A stretch of 64,000 nt of DNA, from positions 248,001 through 312,000 of the forward strand of contig NZ_JABJRA010000002.1 of NCBI RefSeq assembly GCF_013155365.1, given 5' to 3'. Numbering within the stretch: the first letter of the stretch is position 1; every line of letters begins with the position of its first letter. The DNA comes from Nocardioides sp. zg-DK7169 (GTDB taxonomy: Bacteria > Actinomycetota > Actinomycetes > Propionibacteriales > Nocardioidaceae). This document shows, one piece after another, positions 24,602-32,847 of this stretch. The notes below the pieces were generated by a model. That model saw nothing but the letters and a program-made list of their open reading frames with translations. It was not told the origin of the DNA and searched no databases. A program made the position numbers and the translations under genes.

Positions 24602-25975
24602 ATGGCCGACACCCTCGACCCGCAGTCCGTGCACGCCATCTTCAAGGCGTACGACGTGCGGGGCACCGTGCCCGACCAGCTCGACGAGCGACTCGCCCGT
24701 GCGACGGGACAGGCCTTCGTGGACGTGGTGGGCGCGACCACGGTCGTGGTCGGCCACGACATGCGCCCCAGCTCCCCGGGCATGGCCGCCGCGTTCGCCG
24801 ACGGCGCGTCCGCGGCCGGCGCGGACGTGGTGATGATCGGGCTGGCCTCCACCGACCAGCTCTACTTCGCCTCCGGCCACCTGGGCCACCCCGCCGTGAT
24901 GTTCACCGCGAGCCACAACCCCGCGCAGTACAACGGCATCAAGATGTGCCGCGCCCACGCCCAGCCGATCGGCCTGGACACCGGGCTGGCGGAGATCCGC
25001 GACCGGGTGCTCGCCGGGGGCGAGCCGGCGCCGGGCACCGAGCCGGGCACCATCACCGAGCAGGACGTGCTCGCGGCGTACGCCGACCACCTCCACGCCC
25101 TGGCGCCCGTCGCCGGCCGGCGCCTCAAGGTCGTCGTCGACGCCGGCAACGGCATGGCCGGCCACACGGCCCCCGCGGTCTTCGCGGGCCTCGCCGGCCT
25201 CGTCGAGGTCGTGCCGATGTACTTCGAGCTCGACGGCACCTTCCCGAACCACGAGGCCAACCCGATCGAGGCGGAGAACCTGCGCGACCTGCAGGCCCGG
25301 GTGCTCGCCGAGGGCGCGGACATCGGGCTCGCCTTCGACGGCGACGCCGACCGCTGCTTCCTGGTCGACGAGTGCGGTGAGGCGGTCTCGCCGTCCACGC
25401 TGACCGCGCTGATCGCGGCCCGCGAGCTGGCCAAGGAGCCGGGCGCGACGGTGATCCACAACCTGATCACCAGCCGCTCGGTGCCCGAGATCGTCACCGA
25501 GCTCGGCGGCACGCCGGTGCGCACCCGCGTCGGGCACTCCTTCATCAAGGCCCGGATGGCCGAGACCGACGCGATCTTCGGCGGCGAGCACAGCGGCCAC
25601 TTCTACTTCCGCGACTTCTGGCGCGCCGACTCCGGCATGCTCGCCGCGCTGCACACGCTGGCCGCGCTGGCCGAGACCGACCAGTCGCTGTCGAAGCTGC
25701 TCGCCGACTACGAGCGCTACCCGCTGAGCGGGGAGATCAACTCCACGGTCGCCGACCAGGTCGCGGTGATGGCCGCGCTGGAGGCGGAGTACGCCGTCCT
25801 CGACCAGGTCACCACCGACCGCCTCGACGGGCTCACCGTCACCCACCCCGACTGGGCGTTCAACGTCCGGCCGTCCAACACCGAGCCGCTGCTGCGCCTG
25901 AACGCCGAGGGCAAGGACCTCGCGACCATGGCCGCGGTGCGCGACGAGGTCCTCTCGAAGATCCGGAGCAACTGA
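24602..25975 (+). CDS. manB: Phosphomannomutase / phosphoglucomutase
   Basis: The 457-residue alpha-D-phosphohexomutase has the active-site serine loop TASHNPAQYNGIK (S104), the metal loop DGDADR (D246, D248, D250), the sugar loop GGEHSGH and the phosphate-binding loop RPSNTEPLLRL. It converts mannose-6-phosphate to mannose-1-phosphate for ManC. It shares a single base with the start of the next gene (TGATG), so manB, the Trm112-like gene and the SIS gene form one operon. Confidence 0.95.
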   Translation: MADTLDPQSVHAIFKAYDVRGTVPDQLDERLARATGQAFVDVVGATTVVVGHDMRPSSPGMAAAFADGASAAGADVVMIGLASTDQLYFASGHLGHPAVMFTASHNPAQYNGIKMCRAHAQPIGLDTGLAEIRDRVLAGGEPAPGTEPGTITEQDVLAAYADHLHALAPVAGRRLKVVVDAGNGMAGHTAPAVFAGLAGLVEVVPMYFELDGTFPNHEANPIEAENLRDLQARVLAEGADIGLAFDGDADRCFLVDECGEAVSPSTLTALIAARELAKEPGATVIHNLITSRSVPEIVTELGGTPVRTRVGHSFIKARMAETDAIFGGEHSGHFYFRDFWRADSGMLAALHTLAALAETDQSLSKLLADYERYPLSGEINSTVADQVAVMAALEAEYAVLDQVTTDRLDGLTVTHPDWAFNVRPSNTEPLLRLNAEGKDLATMAAVRDEVLSKIRSN

Positions 25976-26160
25976 TGAGCACCTCCCTCGACCCCGCCCT
26001 GCTCGCGATCGTGGTCTGCCCCGGCTGCCACGGCGACCTGGAGCAGGTCACCACCGACGGCGAGACCGAGCTGGCCTGCCGTGGCGAGTGCGGCCTGGTC
26101 TACCCGGTCCGCGACGGCATCCCGGTGCTGCTCGTCGACGAAGCCCGCAAGCCCGCCTGA
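25975..26160 (+). CDS. Trm112-like zinc-ribbon protein
   Basis: The 61-residue protein has CPGCHGDLE and ACRGECGLVYPVRDGIPVLL, the compact Trm112/YcaR pattern with four cysteines. Eukaryotic Trm112 activates methyltransferases; bacterial members are small proteins of uncertain partner. It begins within the manB stop (TGATG) and is probably co-translated with it. Confidence 0.88.
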   Translation: MSTSLDPALLAIVVCPGCHGDLEQVTTDGETELACRGECGLVYPVRDGIPVLLVDEARKPA

Positions 26161-26168
26161 GCCCCGCG

Positions 26169-27200
26169 ATGGCGACCTGGTTCGACGAGTCCCGCCTGGA
26201 CGACGAGACCGCCCTGGGCGCCGCCGACCTGCGCCTGCGCACCCTCGCCGAGAGCGGCGCCCGGGTGCGCCGCGAGGCCGGGGACGCCGCGTCGGCGGTC
26301 GCCGAGGCGGTCGCGCGCAGCGCCGGGCAGTCGCGCCCGCGCGCGGTGATCGCCGCCGGGCCGGACTCGCGCCTGCTGCGCGCGGTGCTCGAGCCCTGGT
26401 GCCCGGTGCCGTTCGTGGCCTGGCCCGGGCCGGCGCTGCCGGGCTGGGCCGGGAGCCTGGACCTGGTCGTCGTGCTGTGCCCCGAGGGCTCCGACTCCGG
26501 CAGCGCCTCGGCGGTCGCCGAGGCGGTGCGACGCGGCTGCCAGGTCGTCGTCGCCACCCGCCCCGGCTCGATGGTCGCCGAGCACGCCGCCGGGCGCTGG
26601 AGCACGGTCCTGCCGACCACCACCAGCGACCAGCTGGCCACCGCGGTCGTCATGCTCACCTACCTCGACGGCGTCTCGCTCGGCCCGGCGACCGACGCCG
26701 AGCAGGTCGCCCGCGCCCTCGACGAGGTCGCCATCGCCTGCTCGCCGCACCGTGACCTCGCGGTCAACCCCGCCAAGATGCTCGCGATCGCGCTGGCCGA
26801 CGCCATCCCGCTGGTGTGGGGCGGCTCGGTGCTCGCGGCGCGGGCCGCGCGCCGGGTCGCGGAGTCGGTCCGCCGCACGAGCGGGCGCACCGCGCTGGCC
26901 GGCGACGCCGAGCACCTGCTGCCGGTCATCGAGGCGGCGCGCCAGCGCGACGTCTTCGACGACCCGTTCGCCGAGGGCGCCGCCGAGGGCCGTCCGACCC
27001 TGCTGGTCCTCGACGACGGGACCGAGGAGCCGGCCGTGCTCGAGCAGCGCACCCGGCTGCTGGAGGCCGCGGAGGCCCGCGGCGTACGCGTGGAGACGCT
27101 GACGACCGAGGCGCCGAGCGAGGTCGCGCGCTACGCCTCGCTGTTGCTGAGCGGCACCTACGCCGCGGAGTACCTGCGGCTCGGCCTCGTCGAGGACTGA
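26169..27200 (+). CDS. SIS-domain protein, phosphosugar isomerase-like (Rv3256c type)
   Basis: The 343-residue protein aligns by context and motifs with the SIS-type protein between manB and manA in mycobacteria. An N-terminal SIS-like half contains LDLVVVLCPEGSDSGSASAVAEAVRRG and VVVATRPGSMVAEHAAG. A C-terminal half has VNPAKMLAIALADAIPLVWG and SLLLSGTYAAEYLRLGL, as in bifunctional phosphoglucose/phosphomannose isomerases. It may isomerise fructose-6-phosphate and mannose-6-phosphate, completing the GDP-mannose route with ManB and ManC. No class I manA follows here as it does in mycobacteria, which makes an isomerase role more plausible but unproven. Confidence 0.78.
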   Translation: MATWFDESRLDDETALGAADLRLRTLAESGARVRREAGDAASAVAEAVARSAGQSRPRAVIAAGPDSRLLRAVLEPWCPVPFVAWPGPALPGWAGSLDLVVVLCPEGSDSGSASAVAEAVRRGCQVVVATRPGSMVAEHAAGRWSTVLPTTTSDQLATAVVMLTYLDGVSLGPATDAEQVARALDEVAIACSPHRDLAVNPAKMLAIALADAIPLVWGGSVLAARAARRVAESVRRTSGRTALAGDAEHLLPVIEAARQRDVFDDPFAEGAAEGRPTLLVLDDGTEEPAVLEQRTRLLEAAEARGVRVETLTTEAPSEVARYASLLLSGTYAAEYLRLGLVED

Positions 27201-27208
27201 GCGAGGAC

Positions 27209-27229
27209 TACCCGGGCGCGGCCCGGGTA
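27209..27229 (+). terminator. Short hairpin after the manB operon
   Basis: A nine-base stem TACCCGGGC (27209-27217) with GCCCGGGTA (27221-27229) and a three-base loop, between the SIS gene and the acyltransferase gene. Confidence 0.5.
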
Positions 27230-27239
27230 CCGACACGCG

Positions 27240-28412
27240 GTGCCTCAGCCGGTGATCCAGTCCCCGCCCGAGTCGCGGCGCGCGCCCGCCCGCGACCCGT
27301 GGTTCGACAACGCCAAGATGACCCTGGTGACCCTCGTGGTCGTCGGGCACGCCTGGGTGCTGCTGGAGCAGTCGCCGCTGCGCGACCACCTCTACGACTT
27401 CCTCTACGCCTGGCACGTGCCGGCGTTCGTGTTCGTGACCGGCTACCTGTCGCGCTCCTTCAACTGGGAGCGCCACCGGCTCTGGCAGCTGGTGCGCACG
27501 GTGGCGGTGCCGTACGTCGTGTTCGAGTGCGCGATCGCGCTGTTCCGCATCCACGTCGGCGGCGAGGAGATGGACAACCTCTTCCGCGACCCGCACTGGC
27601 CGATGTGGTACCTCGCCGCGCTCTTCTTCTGGCGGCTGCTGACCCCGGTCTTCGTCAACCTGCGCGGTGGGCTGGTGCTGGCCGTGGTGATCAGTCTCGC
27701 GGCGGGCAACTGGGCGGGGGACACCTTGGACGTCGCGCGGGTGCTCGGGTTGCTGCCGTTCTTCGTGATGGGCCTGAAGGCGACCCCGGAGCGCCTGGAG
27801 CTGCTGCGCCAGCGGTGGGTCCAGGTCGCCGGGGTGGTCGTCCTGGTCGCGATCCTGCTCGCCACCCGCTGGACCGACGAGTGGGCCAGCACCGAGTGGT
27901 TCTACTACCGCTCGCTCTACGACGAGGTCGCCGACACGACCCTGGAGGCGACGCTGACCCGGGCGCTGGTGCTGGTGGTCGGGACGCTCGGCGCGTGGGC
28001 GTTCTTCGCGCTGGTGCCCCGCAACGCCGGCTGGTTCACCCGGATGGGCGCCTGGACGCTGGTCGTCTACCTCTTCCACGGGTTCGCGGTGAAGGGCGCG
28101 CAGTACGCCGGCTGGGAGGTGGTGCCCTTCCCCGGCACCGCGTCCGCGATCGCGATCACCACCGTCGCGGCGGTCGGGGTGGCGCTGGTGCTGGCCTGGG
28201 GCCCGGTGGCCCGGCTGCTCCAGCACGCCGTCGACCCGTTCGCCTCGGCCACCCGCCAGCTCGACCGGGCCGTGGACGCGACGGCCGCGCGGCAGGAGGC
28301 CGACCAGATCGCCGCGGCGGTGCAGCAGGCGACCGAGCCCGTCGGCGCTACTGTTCGGCGCATGCACGCTGAGGACCCGACCCCGCGACGAACCCCGGAC
28401 CTGCGACCGTGA
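27240..28412 (+). CDS. Acyltransferase 3 family membrane protein (fucose-4-O-acetylase-like)
   Basis: The 390-residue integral membrane protein has about ten hydrophobic segments. The N-terminal FDNAKMTLVTLVVVGHAW and YAWHVPAFVFVTGYLSRSF are typical of acetylases related to fucose 4-O-acetylase/OafA. Later blocks include WPMWYLAALFFWRLL and LVVYLFHGFAVKG. It probably moves acetyl or another acyl group to an extracytoplasmic glycan. A hydrophilic, Ala-rich C-terminal tail of about 55 residues follows the last helix. The start is GTG 27240; the stop overlaps the DUF808 gene (GTGA). Confidence 0.85.
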   Translation: MPQPVIQSPPESRRAPARDPWFDNAKMTLVTLVVVGHAWVLLEQSPLRDHLYDFLYAWHVPAFVFVTGYLSRSFNWERHRLWQLVRTVAVPYVVFECAIALFRIHVGGEEMDNLFRDPHWPMWYLAALFFWRLLTPVFVNLRGGLVLAVVISLAAGNWAGDTLDVARVLGLLPFFVMGLKATPERLELLRQRWVQVAGVVVLVAILLATRWTDEWASTEWFYYRSLYDEVADTTLEATLTRALVLVVGTLGAWAFFALVPRNAGWFTRMGAWTLVVYLFHGFAVKGAQYAGWEVVPFPGTASAIAITTVAAVGVALVLAWGPVARLLQHAVDPFASATRQLDRAVDATAARQEADQIAAAVQQATEPVGATVRRMHAEDPTPRRTPDLRP

Positions 28413-29350
28413 GCGGCGGTCTCTTCGCGCTCCTCGACGACGTCGCGGTGCTGGCCCGGATGGCCGCCGCCTCCATCGATGACGTCGGAACGGCCGCGGG
28501 CCGCGCGACCATCAAGGCCGCCGGCGTGGTCGTCGACGACACCGCGGTCACGCCGCAGTACGTCCACGGGGTCGCCGCGGATCGGGAGCTGCCGATCATC
28601 AAGCGGATCGCGATCGGCTCGATCCGCAACAAGCTGGTCTTCATCCTCCCGGTGGCGCTGGTGCTCAGCCAGTTCCTGCCCTGGCTGCTGACCCCGATCC
28701 TGATGCTCGGCGGCACCTACCTGGCCTTCGAGGGCGCCGAGAAGGTCTGGGGCTGGGTACGCGGTCACGACCATCACGCCGCACCCGTCGCGGAGGTCGG
28801 CAAGGACGCCGAGGAGACGATGGTCTCCGGCGCGATCCGCACCGACCTGATCCTGTCGGCGGAGATCATGGTGATCTCGCTCAACGAGGTCGCCGACGAG
28901 TCCTTCTGGGCGCGTCTCGCGATCCTCGTCGTGGTCGCCGCGGCCATCACCGTCGTCGTGTACGGCGTGGTCGCGCTCATCGTGAAGATGGACGACGTGG
29001 GCCTCCACCTCGCGCAACGGCGCTCGGCCGTGGCCCAGTCCGTGGGGCGCGGGCTCGTGCGGGGGATGCCGAAGCTGCTCGCGGTGATCTCGGTCGTCGG
29101 CACCATCGCCATGCTCTGGGTCGGCGGGCACATCCTGCTCGTCGGTCTCGACGAGCTCGGCTGGCACCCGCCGTACGACCTGGTGCACCACCTCGAGGAG
29201 GCCGTCCACGACGCCGTGTCCGGCTTCGGCGGCGTCCTGGGCTGGCTGGTCAACACCGCGTGCTCCGCCGTCTTCGGCATCGTCGTCGGCGCGGTGGTCG
29301 TGGTGGTCGTCCACCTGCTGCCCTCGCGCAAGCCGAAGGCCGCGCACTGA
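28409..29350 (+). CDS. DUF808 family membrane protein
   Basis: The 313-residue protein has the DUF808/YedI signature: LFALLDDVAVLARMAAASID at the N-terminus, KAAGVVVDDTAVTPQYV, GGTYLAFEGAEKVW and AIRTDLILSAEIMVISLNEV. Four to five membrane segments are visible. The function is unknown. The GTG start overlaps the acyltransferase stop. Confidence 0.9.
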   Translation: MSGGLFALLDDVAVLARMAAASIDDVGTAAGRATIKAAGVVVDDTAVTPQYVHGVAADRELPIIKRIAIGSIRNKLVFILPVALVLSQFLPWLLTPILMLGGTYLAFEGAEKVWGWVRGHDHHAAPVAEVGKDAEETMVSGAIRTDLILSAEIMVISLNEVADESFWARLAILVVVAAAITVVVYGVVALIVKMDDVGLHLAQRRSAVAQSVGRGLVRGMPKLLAVISVVGTIAMLWVGGHILLVGLDELGWHPPYDLVHHLEEAVHDAVSGFGGVLGWLVNTACSAVFGIVVGAVVVVVVHLLPSRKPKAAH

Positions 29351-29982
29351 CCCGGACGCGCCGGCGTCGCGCCGTCCTGGTGGTCGCTGCGGTCGCCGCG
29401 CTGGTCCTCGCCGTCGGCGGCGCGGTCGGCGGGTGGCACCGGGTCGCCGAGGGGCGGGCCGAGGCCGTGAGCGTCGGCTGGGTCTCCGCGCCGCGGTGCG
29501 AGGGGGCCCGGGTCGAGCTCCAGCGCGACAGGGGCCTCGACTCCGGAGCGGGACCCGTGATCCTTGCGGAGCGCGGGATGCGCTGCACGTTGCGGGTGCG
29601 GGTCCGCAACGACGGGGAGGACACCGTCGCGCTGACCCACGCGGTCCTGCCGTTCATGGGGCGTGGGGGCGGAGCGGTGCTGAAGGTCGACCAGAGCCTC
29701 GAGCCGGACGTCTGGGTCACGCCGGGGGACAGCACGATCGACCTCGCGCGAGTGATCGATCGCGACCTCGGCCCGGGGGAGTCGCTCGACCTCGTCCTCC
29801 CGCTCGCGTTCCGCGACCGCGGCTGCTCGGGCGGCGCGCGAGGTTCCGGGACCGCCCGCTTCTACGGCTTCCCCCAGGTGGAGGTCCGCGCCCTCGGCCG
29901 CGCCTACGAGGTGGCCGCGGCAGAGGACCTCGTCCACACCCAGGTCGGTCCGGCCTCCGGCTGCCGCGAGATGAGGCGCTGA
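29347..29982 (+). CDS. Membrane-anchored protein of unknown function
   Basis: About 211 residues: a strongly basic start (TRTRRRR), one membrane segment (VLVVAAVAALVLAVGGAVGG), and an extracytoplasmic domain with four cysteines (RCEGAR, MRCTLRVRVRND, RGCSGGARG, SGCREM) and beta-rich content. The start is uncertain. A CTG at 29347 overlapping the DUF808 stop would keep the basic stretch; GTG 29260 gives a long overlap; GTG 29380 would remove the basic residues. I do not recognise the family. It is in line with the DUF808 gene and probably co-transcribed. Confidence 0.6.
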   Translation: MTRTRRRRAVLVVAAVAALVLAVGGAVGGWHRVAEGRAEAVSVGWVSAPRCEGARVELQRDRGLDSGAGPVILAERGMRCTLRVRVRNDGEDTVALTHAVLPFMGRGGGAVLKVDQSLEPDVWVTPGDSTIDLARVIDRDLGPGESLDLVLPLAFRDRGCSGGARGSGTARFYGFPQVEVRALGRAYEVAAAEDLVHTQVGPASGCREMRR

Positions 29983-30044
29983 CCACACCACCGCTGAGTA
30001 CGCGTACCGATGCCCGGGCGCGTGGGCTGGTCGAGGATGAGGGC

Positions 30045-30407
30045 ATGAAGAAGCCCCGTGCCCGTGCCCTCCCGATCCTCGGCGGCTTGGCCGTCCTCGC
30101 CGTCGGCGGGTTCGCCGCCTACCTCGCGATCAGCGGTACGCCGCTCATCGACGAGTGGCAGTGCGGCGACGGGGAGGCCCCGGTCCTGCGCGACGACGGG
30201 CCCGGCTCCTTCTGCGAGGAGGAGGGCAGCGAGCTGCCCGCCGGCACACACTGGGACCCGCTGGGCAACCGGCCGCTGACCTGCGAGGACCGCTGGGGCT
30301 GGGTGCAGGTGGTGCCGAGCGGCGCCGCGTCCGACGCGGACCCCGACTGCTTCCCCGACGACCGTGAGCTGCCCACGGGGTGGCAGCTCGCCGACACGGC
30401 CGCCTAG
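30045..30407 (+). CDS. Small secreted or membrane-anchored cysteine-containing protein
   Basis: The 120-residue protein has MKKPRAR, a single membrane/signal segment (about 8-30) and an extracytoplasmic part with four cysteines (EWQCGDGEAP, GSFCEEEGSE, LTCEDRWGW, DCFPDD) that could form two disulfides. No lipobox. Many Trp and Pro residues suggest a compact folded domain. The start is ATG 30045 with GATGAGGG just upstream. The family was not recognised. Confidence 0.65.
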   Translation: MKKPRARALPILGGLAVLAVGGFAAYLAISGTPLIDEWQCGDGEAPVLRDDGPGSFCEEEGSELPAGTHWDPLGNRPLTCEDRWGWVQVVPSGAASDADPDCFPDDRELPTGWQLADTAA

Positions 30408-30465
30408 GGCCCAAGGGCCGGTGCCGCGGGGGTCGTCGGCCGGTGCGGGGCATTTCCTGAGCCGT

Positions 30466-30471
30466 TAGCGT
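30466..30471 (+). promoter_or_regulatory. -10 box of the 30478 gene
   Basis: TAGCGT six bases before the ATG at 30478; no Shine-Dalgarno sequence. Confidence 0.45.
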
Positions 30472-30477
30472 CGGTCC

Positions 30478-30744
30478 ATGGTGACCACGCTCAGCACCGA
30501 GGTCGACCCGGCCGTGCCCTCCGCCCTCGAGATCACGGTCGTCGTCGTCTCGCTGATCTCCCTGGTGCTCACCGTGGTCGCCGTGGTGGTGGCCGTCGTG
30601 CAGATGCGCCAGCGGCGCTGCTCCACCCTGACCGGTGTGCTGGTGATCGTCGCGGCGCTGCTGGTGCCGATCGTCGGCGCCGTGGTGGGCCTGCTGGTGC
30701 TCGTCGTCGGGCGCCGGACCAGCCCGCCCGCCGACGCGGGCTGA
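30478..30744 (+). CDS. Small two-helix membrane protein
   Basis: The 88-residue protein has two hydrophobic segments (about 18-42 and 50-78) separated by a short basic loop (QMRQRRCST), with a hairpin topology. The family and function were not recognised. It has its own leaderless-type promoter and is convergent with the Kelch pseudogene, whose end is four bases from its stop. Confidence 0.65.
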   Translation: MVTTLSTEVDPAVPSALEITVVVVSLISLVLTVVAVVVAVVQMRQRRCSTLTGVLVIVAALLVPIVGAVVGLLVLVVGRRTSPPADAG

Positions 30745-30748
30745 CCGC

Positions 30749-31200
30749 TCAGCCCGTCGGCGCGGTCCACAGCCAGGCGTCGCCGACCAGCTCGCCGTCC
30801 GCGTGGCACAGTCGCTGAGCAGGTACGCCGCCCCGTCGAGCGTCGTCGCCGACTGCGCCCCGCGGATCAGCCCGAACGGCGCCGGAGTGATCGGGCGCCA
30901 CGAGTCGCTCCGGCGGTCGTAGACGGCGCCGTCGCTGAACCACGGGCCGTCCGGGTCCATGCAGTCGGCGTCGGGCGGACACAGGTACTCCCACCCGCCG
31001 ACCACCAGCATCTGGTCCGCGACCCCTACGACGACGGCGAAGTTGCGCGGAGCGAGCGGCGGGGCGGGCAGCCGCCGCCATGCCTTGCCGGTCTCCTCGA
31101 CCTCACTCGCCGGACCCGGCTCGGCCTGGACCCCACAGCCGGAGCCGGCCAGGACCGCCGCTGCGGTCCCCAGCCCCACGAGTGCCCGCATCGCTCCCAT
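30749..31200 (-). pseudogene. Frameshifted Kelch-type lipoprotein
   Basis: The reading frame from 31200 gives a lipoprotein-like N-terminus (ALVGLGTAAAVLAGSGCG) and Kelch-like blocks (PPLAPRNFAVVVGVADQMLV, AVYDRRSDSWRPI). At about 30807-30810 the plus strand reads CACA. Removing one CA restores SDCHADGELVGDAWLWTAPTG and a stop at 30749. Without repair the frame runs on through two other genes. A 2-bp duplication therefore seems to have broken a gene of about 150 codons. That is shorter than usual Kelch proteins, so it may already have been a fragment. A sequencing error is the alternative. Confidence 0.6.
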
Positions 31201-31266
31201 GCCGCTCCGACGCGCCGCGCACCGGACGGGTTCCTCGCGGGTGGGGCGGCGGGGTGGACCGACGGT

Positions 31267-31396
31267 TCAGTCGTCGGGCGGGTGCGCGGTGGCGAGAGGC
31301 GTGGTGACGCGGTCCTTCACGAGGTGCAGCCGGTGGGGTGGTTGCCAGAGGTAGGTCGCGGCGTCGGTGGTGGGTACTCCGCACGGTGTGGGTCTT
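31267..31396 (-). pseudogene. Orphan copy of the 3' end of a DUF222-HNH gene
   Basis: Read on the minus strand, this 130-base segment encodes AATYLWQPPHRLHLVKDRVT, then TPLATAHPPDD and a stop. It closely matches the last 32 residues of the intact gene next to it (AAAYLWRSPHGLHLIKDHGT, TALVTAHPPDQ). The KTHT part of the HNH motif is also recognisable but out of frame. It is the remnant of a tandem paralogue lost by deletion, or a partial duplication. The stretch 31397-31473 between the copies shows nothing recognisable. Confidence 0.7.
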
Positions 31397-31473
31397 CGTC
31401 GGTCGACTCGTCGAGGTCCACGCAGGTGTACGGCCCCGCCGGCTGGGTGCCGACGGGGTCTGGGACGGTCGAT

Positions 31474-32784
31474 CTACTGGTCGGGCGGGTGCGCGGTCAC
31501 GAGGGCGGTGGTGCCGTGGTCCTTGATCAGGTGCAGCCCGTGGGGTGATCGCCAGAGGTACGCCGCGGCGTCGGTCTTGTCGTAGGTCCACGCGGTGTGG
31601 GTCTTGGCCCGATGGTGTCGCCGGCAGAGCGGGGCCAGGTTGCACGAGCACGTCGGGCCGCCGGTCGAGGTGGTGCCGTGGGCGGTGACGTGGTCGGTGT
31701 CGCAGCGGCGGGCGGCGCGTTCGCACCACGGGAACGCGCACACCTGCTGGGCGAGCTTGGTCTGCTCGGCGAGCCGGTCGGGGACCGCGTAGGCGTCGGC
31801 GTGGTGGTGGGCCTCGAGGTCGATGACCGGCTTGATCACCACCTGGGCCTCGGGGCTGCTGCACCACTGGCGGACCTGCTCGGTCGACACGATCGACCGG
31901 ATCTCCTCGACCCGGGCGATGCCCGCCTCGTCGCGGCTGATCGCGGCGTGGGAGAGGTGGACGTGGATGACCACCTGGCGAGGCTTGACCACCGCGGCGG
32001 CGTCGTCACCGGCCTCTGCCAGGAGGTCAAAGGTGAGCTGGCGCCGGGCGAGCTCGCCGGCGGCCATGGAGCGCCGGACGTCCAGCGACTCCTCCGAGCC
32101 GAGTGCCGCGAGCTCGGCGGCTCCCTGCCGGATCGCGGCGTCGAGGTCGAGCGCGTCCGCGAGGTCGAGGGTGGCCTCGACCTGCACGGTCCCGTCGGAG
32201 TCGGCGGCCTCGGTGTGCACGTCGAAGCGGCGCCCGTCGGCTGCCTGACGGCGCTGCTTCTCCGCACCCTCGGGGTCGAAGGTGACCCGGGCGTGCTCGA
32301 CCAGCCGGCCGATGGCCGCGAAGCCGATGCGGCCGATCACCGGCGCGAGCTGGCGGTCCACGAACTCCGCGCCCGCGAGCGGCAACGTGGTGGTCAGCTG
32401 CGCGACGCGGCGGGCCTTCCAGGCGGGGACCTCGCCGGCCTGCACGAGCGCCCAGGTCCGCTTCAACCGGTGGGCCAGCTCGAGGGCGTCCCCGATCAGC
32501 GCCTTCGCGGAGTCGGTCGAGAGTGCGAGCGCGGCGCTCAGCTCCATCGGCGCGAACTCCGCCACCAGCGGAGTGCCCTCATCCGCGAGCGGGACGGATA
32601 CCTCGCCGAACACCAGCCCGGTGGTCGGGGTCGGGGACACTGGCTCCTCCGGGTGCATCGCCGCCCACACCAGGGCCGCCTCCAGGACGTCGACCTCCGC
32701 CCGCTGGGCCGCAGCCCGCCGGGCCTGCGCGAACGCCAGCACGGCGGCTGGGGTGTCGCAGTCGGGGAGATCTGGGGAGGCCAT
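31474..32784 (-). CDS. DUF222 / HNH endonuclease (13E12 repeat family)
   Basis: The 436-residue protein has an N-terminal DUF222 region (about 1-320) and a C-terminal HNH nuclease domain with CAFPWCERAARRCDTDHVTAH, TSCNLAPLCRRHHRAKTHTAW-like zinc and catalytic residues (Cys pairs, DH, N, HH). The family is abundant in actinobacteria, often multi-copy, and some mycobacterial 13E12 genes are LexA controlled. ATG 32784 is preceded by a TAGAAT box (32795-32790) only five bases away and by a perfect LexA-type palindrome. Expression as a leaderless transcript under SOS control is likely. The role (mobile element, DNA repair or recombination) is unknown. Confidence 0.88.
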   Translation of the reverse strand: MASPDLPDCDTPAAVLAFAQARRAAAQRAEVDVLEAALVWAAMHPEEPVSPTPTTGLVFGEVSVPLADEGTPLVAEFAPMELSAALALSTDSAKALIGDALELAHRLKRTWALVQAGEVPAWKARRVAQLTTTLPLAGAEFVDRQLAPVIGRIGFAAIGRLVEHARVTFDPEGAEKQRRQAADGRRFDVHTEAADSDGTVQVEATLDLADALDLDAAIRQGAAELAALGSEESLDVRRSMAAGELARRQLTFDLLAEAGDDAAAVVKPRQVVIHVHLSHAAISRDEAGIARVEEIRSIVSTEQVRQWCSSPEAQVVIKPVIDLEAHHHADAYAVPDRLAEQTKLAQQVCAFPWCERAARRCDTDHVTAHGTTSTGGPTCSCNLAPLCRRHHRAKTHTAWTYDKTDAAAYLWRSPHGLHLIKDHGTTALVTAHPPDQ

Positions 32785-32789
32785 GCCCC

Positions 32790-32812
32790 ATTCTACTCGA
32801 ACGCATGTTCGA
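32790..32812 (-). promoter_or_regulatory. LexA (SOS) box and -10 box of the DUF222-HNH gene
   Basis: TCGAACGCATGTTCGA at 32797-32812 is a perfect palindrome matching the actinobacterial LexA box TCGAACNNNNGTTCGA. It ends one base before TAGAAT (minus strand 32795-32790), so bound LexA would cover the promoter. Confidence 0.85.
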
Positions 32813-32847
32813 GGACAAGAGGTTCTCCACCGTCGTCCCAGCCGTCA

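Noticed and set aside
28351-28364. TACTGT-like box with an ATG seven or so bases on, inside the acyltransferase gene
   Set aside because: The ATG is in frame inside the acyltransferase C-terminal tail and leads to no separate product. At best it is a weak internal promoter for DUF808.
30145-30748. Extension of the Kelch lipoprotein frame to 30145
   Set aside because: After the frameshift the translation is Arg/His/Asp low-complexity and antisense to two small genes; it is not protein-like.
31103-31867. A 254-codon minus-strand frame overlapping the HNH gene end
   Set aside because: It is a frame-shifted reading of the HNH gene and its orphan duplicate; the duplicated Pro/Arg-rich text is explained by the DNA duplication.
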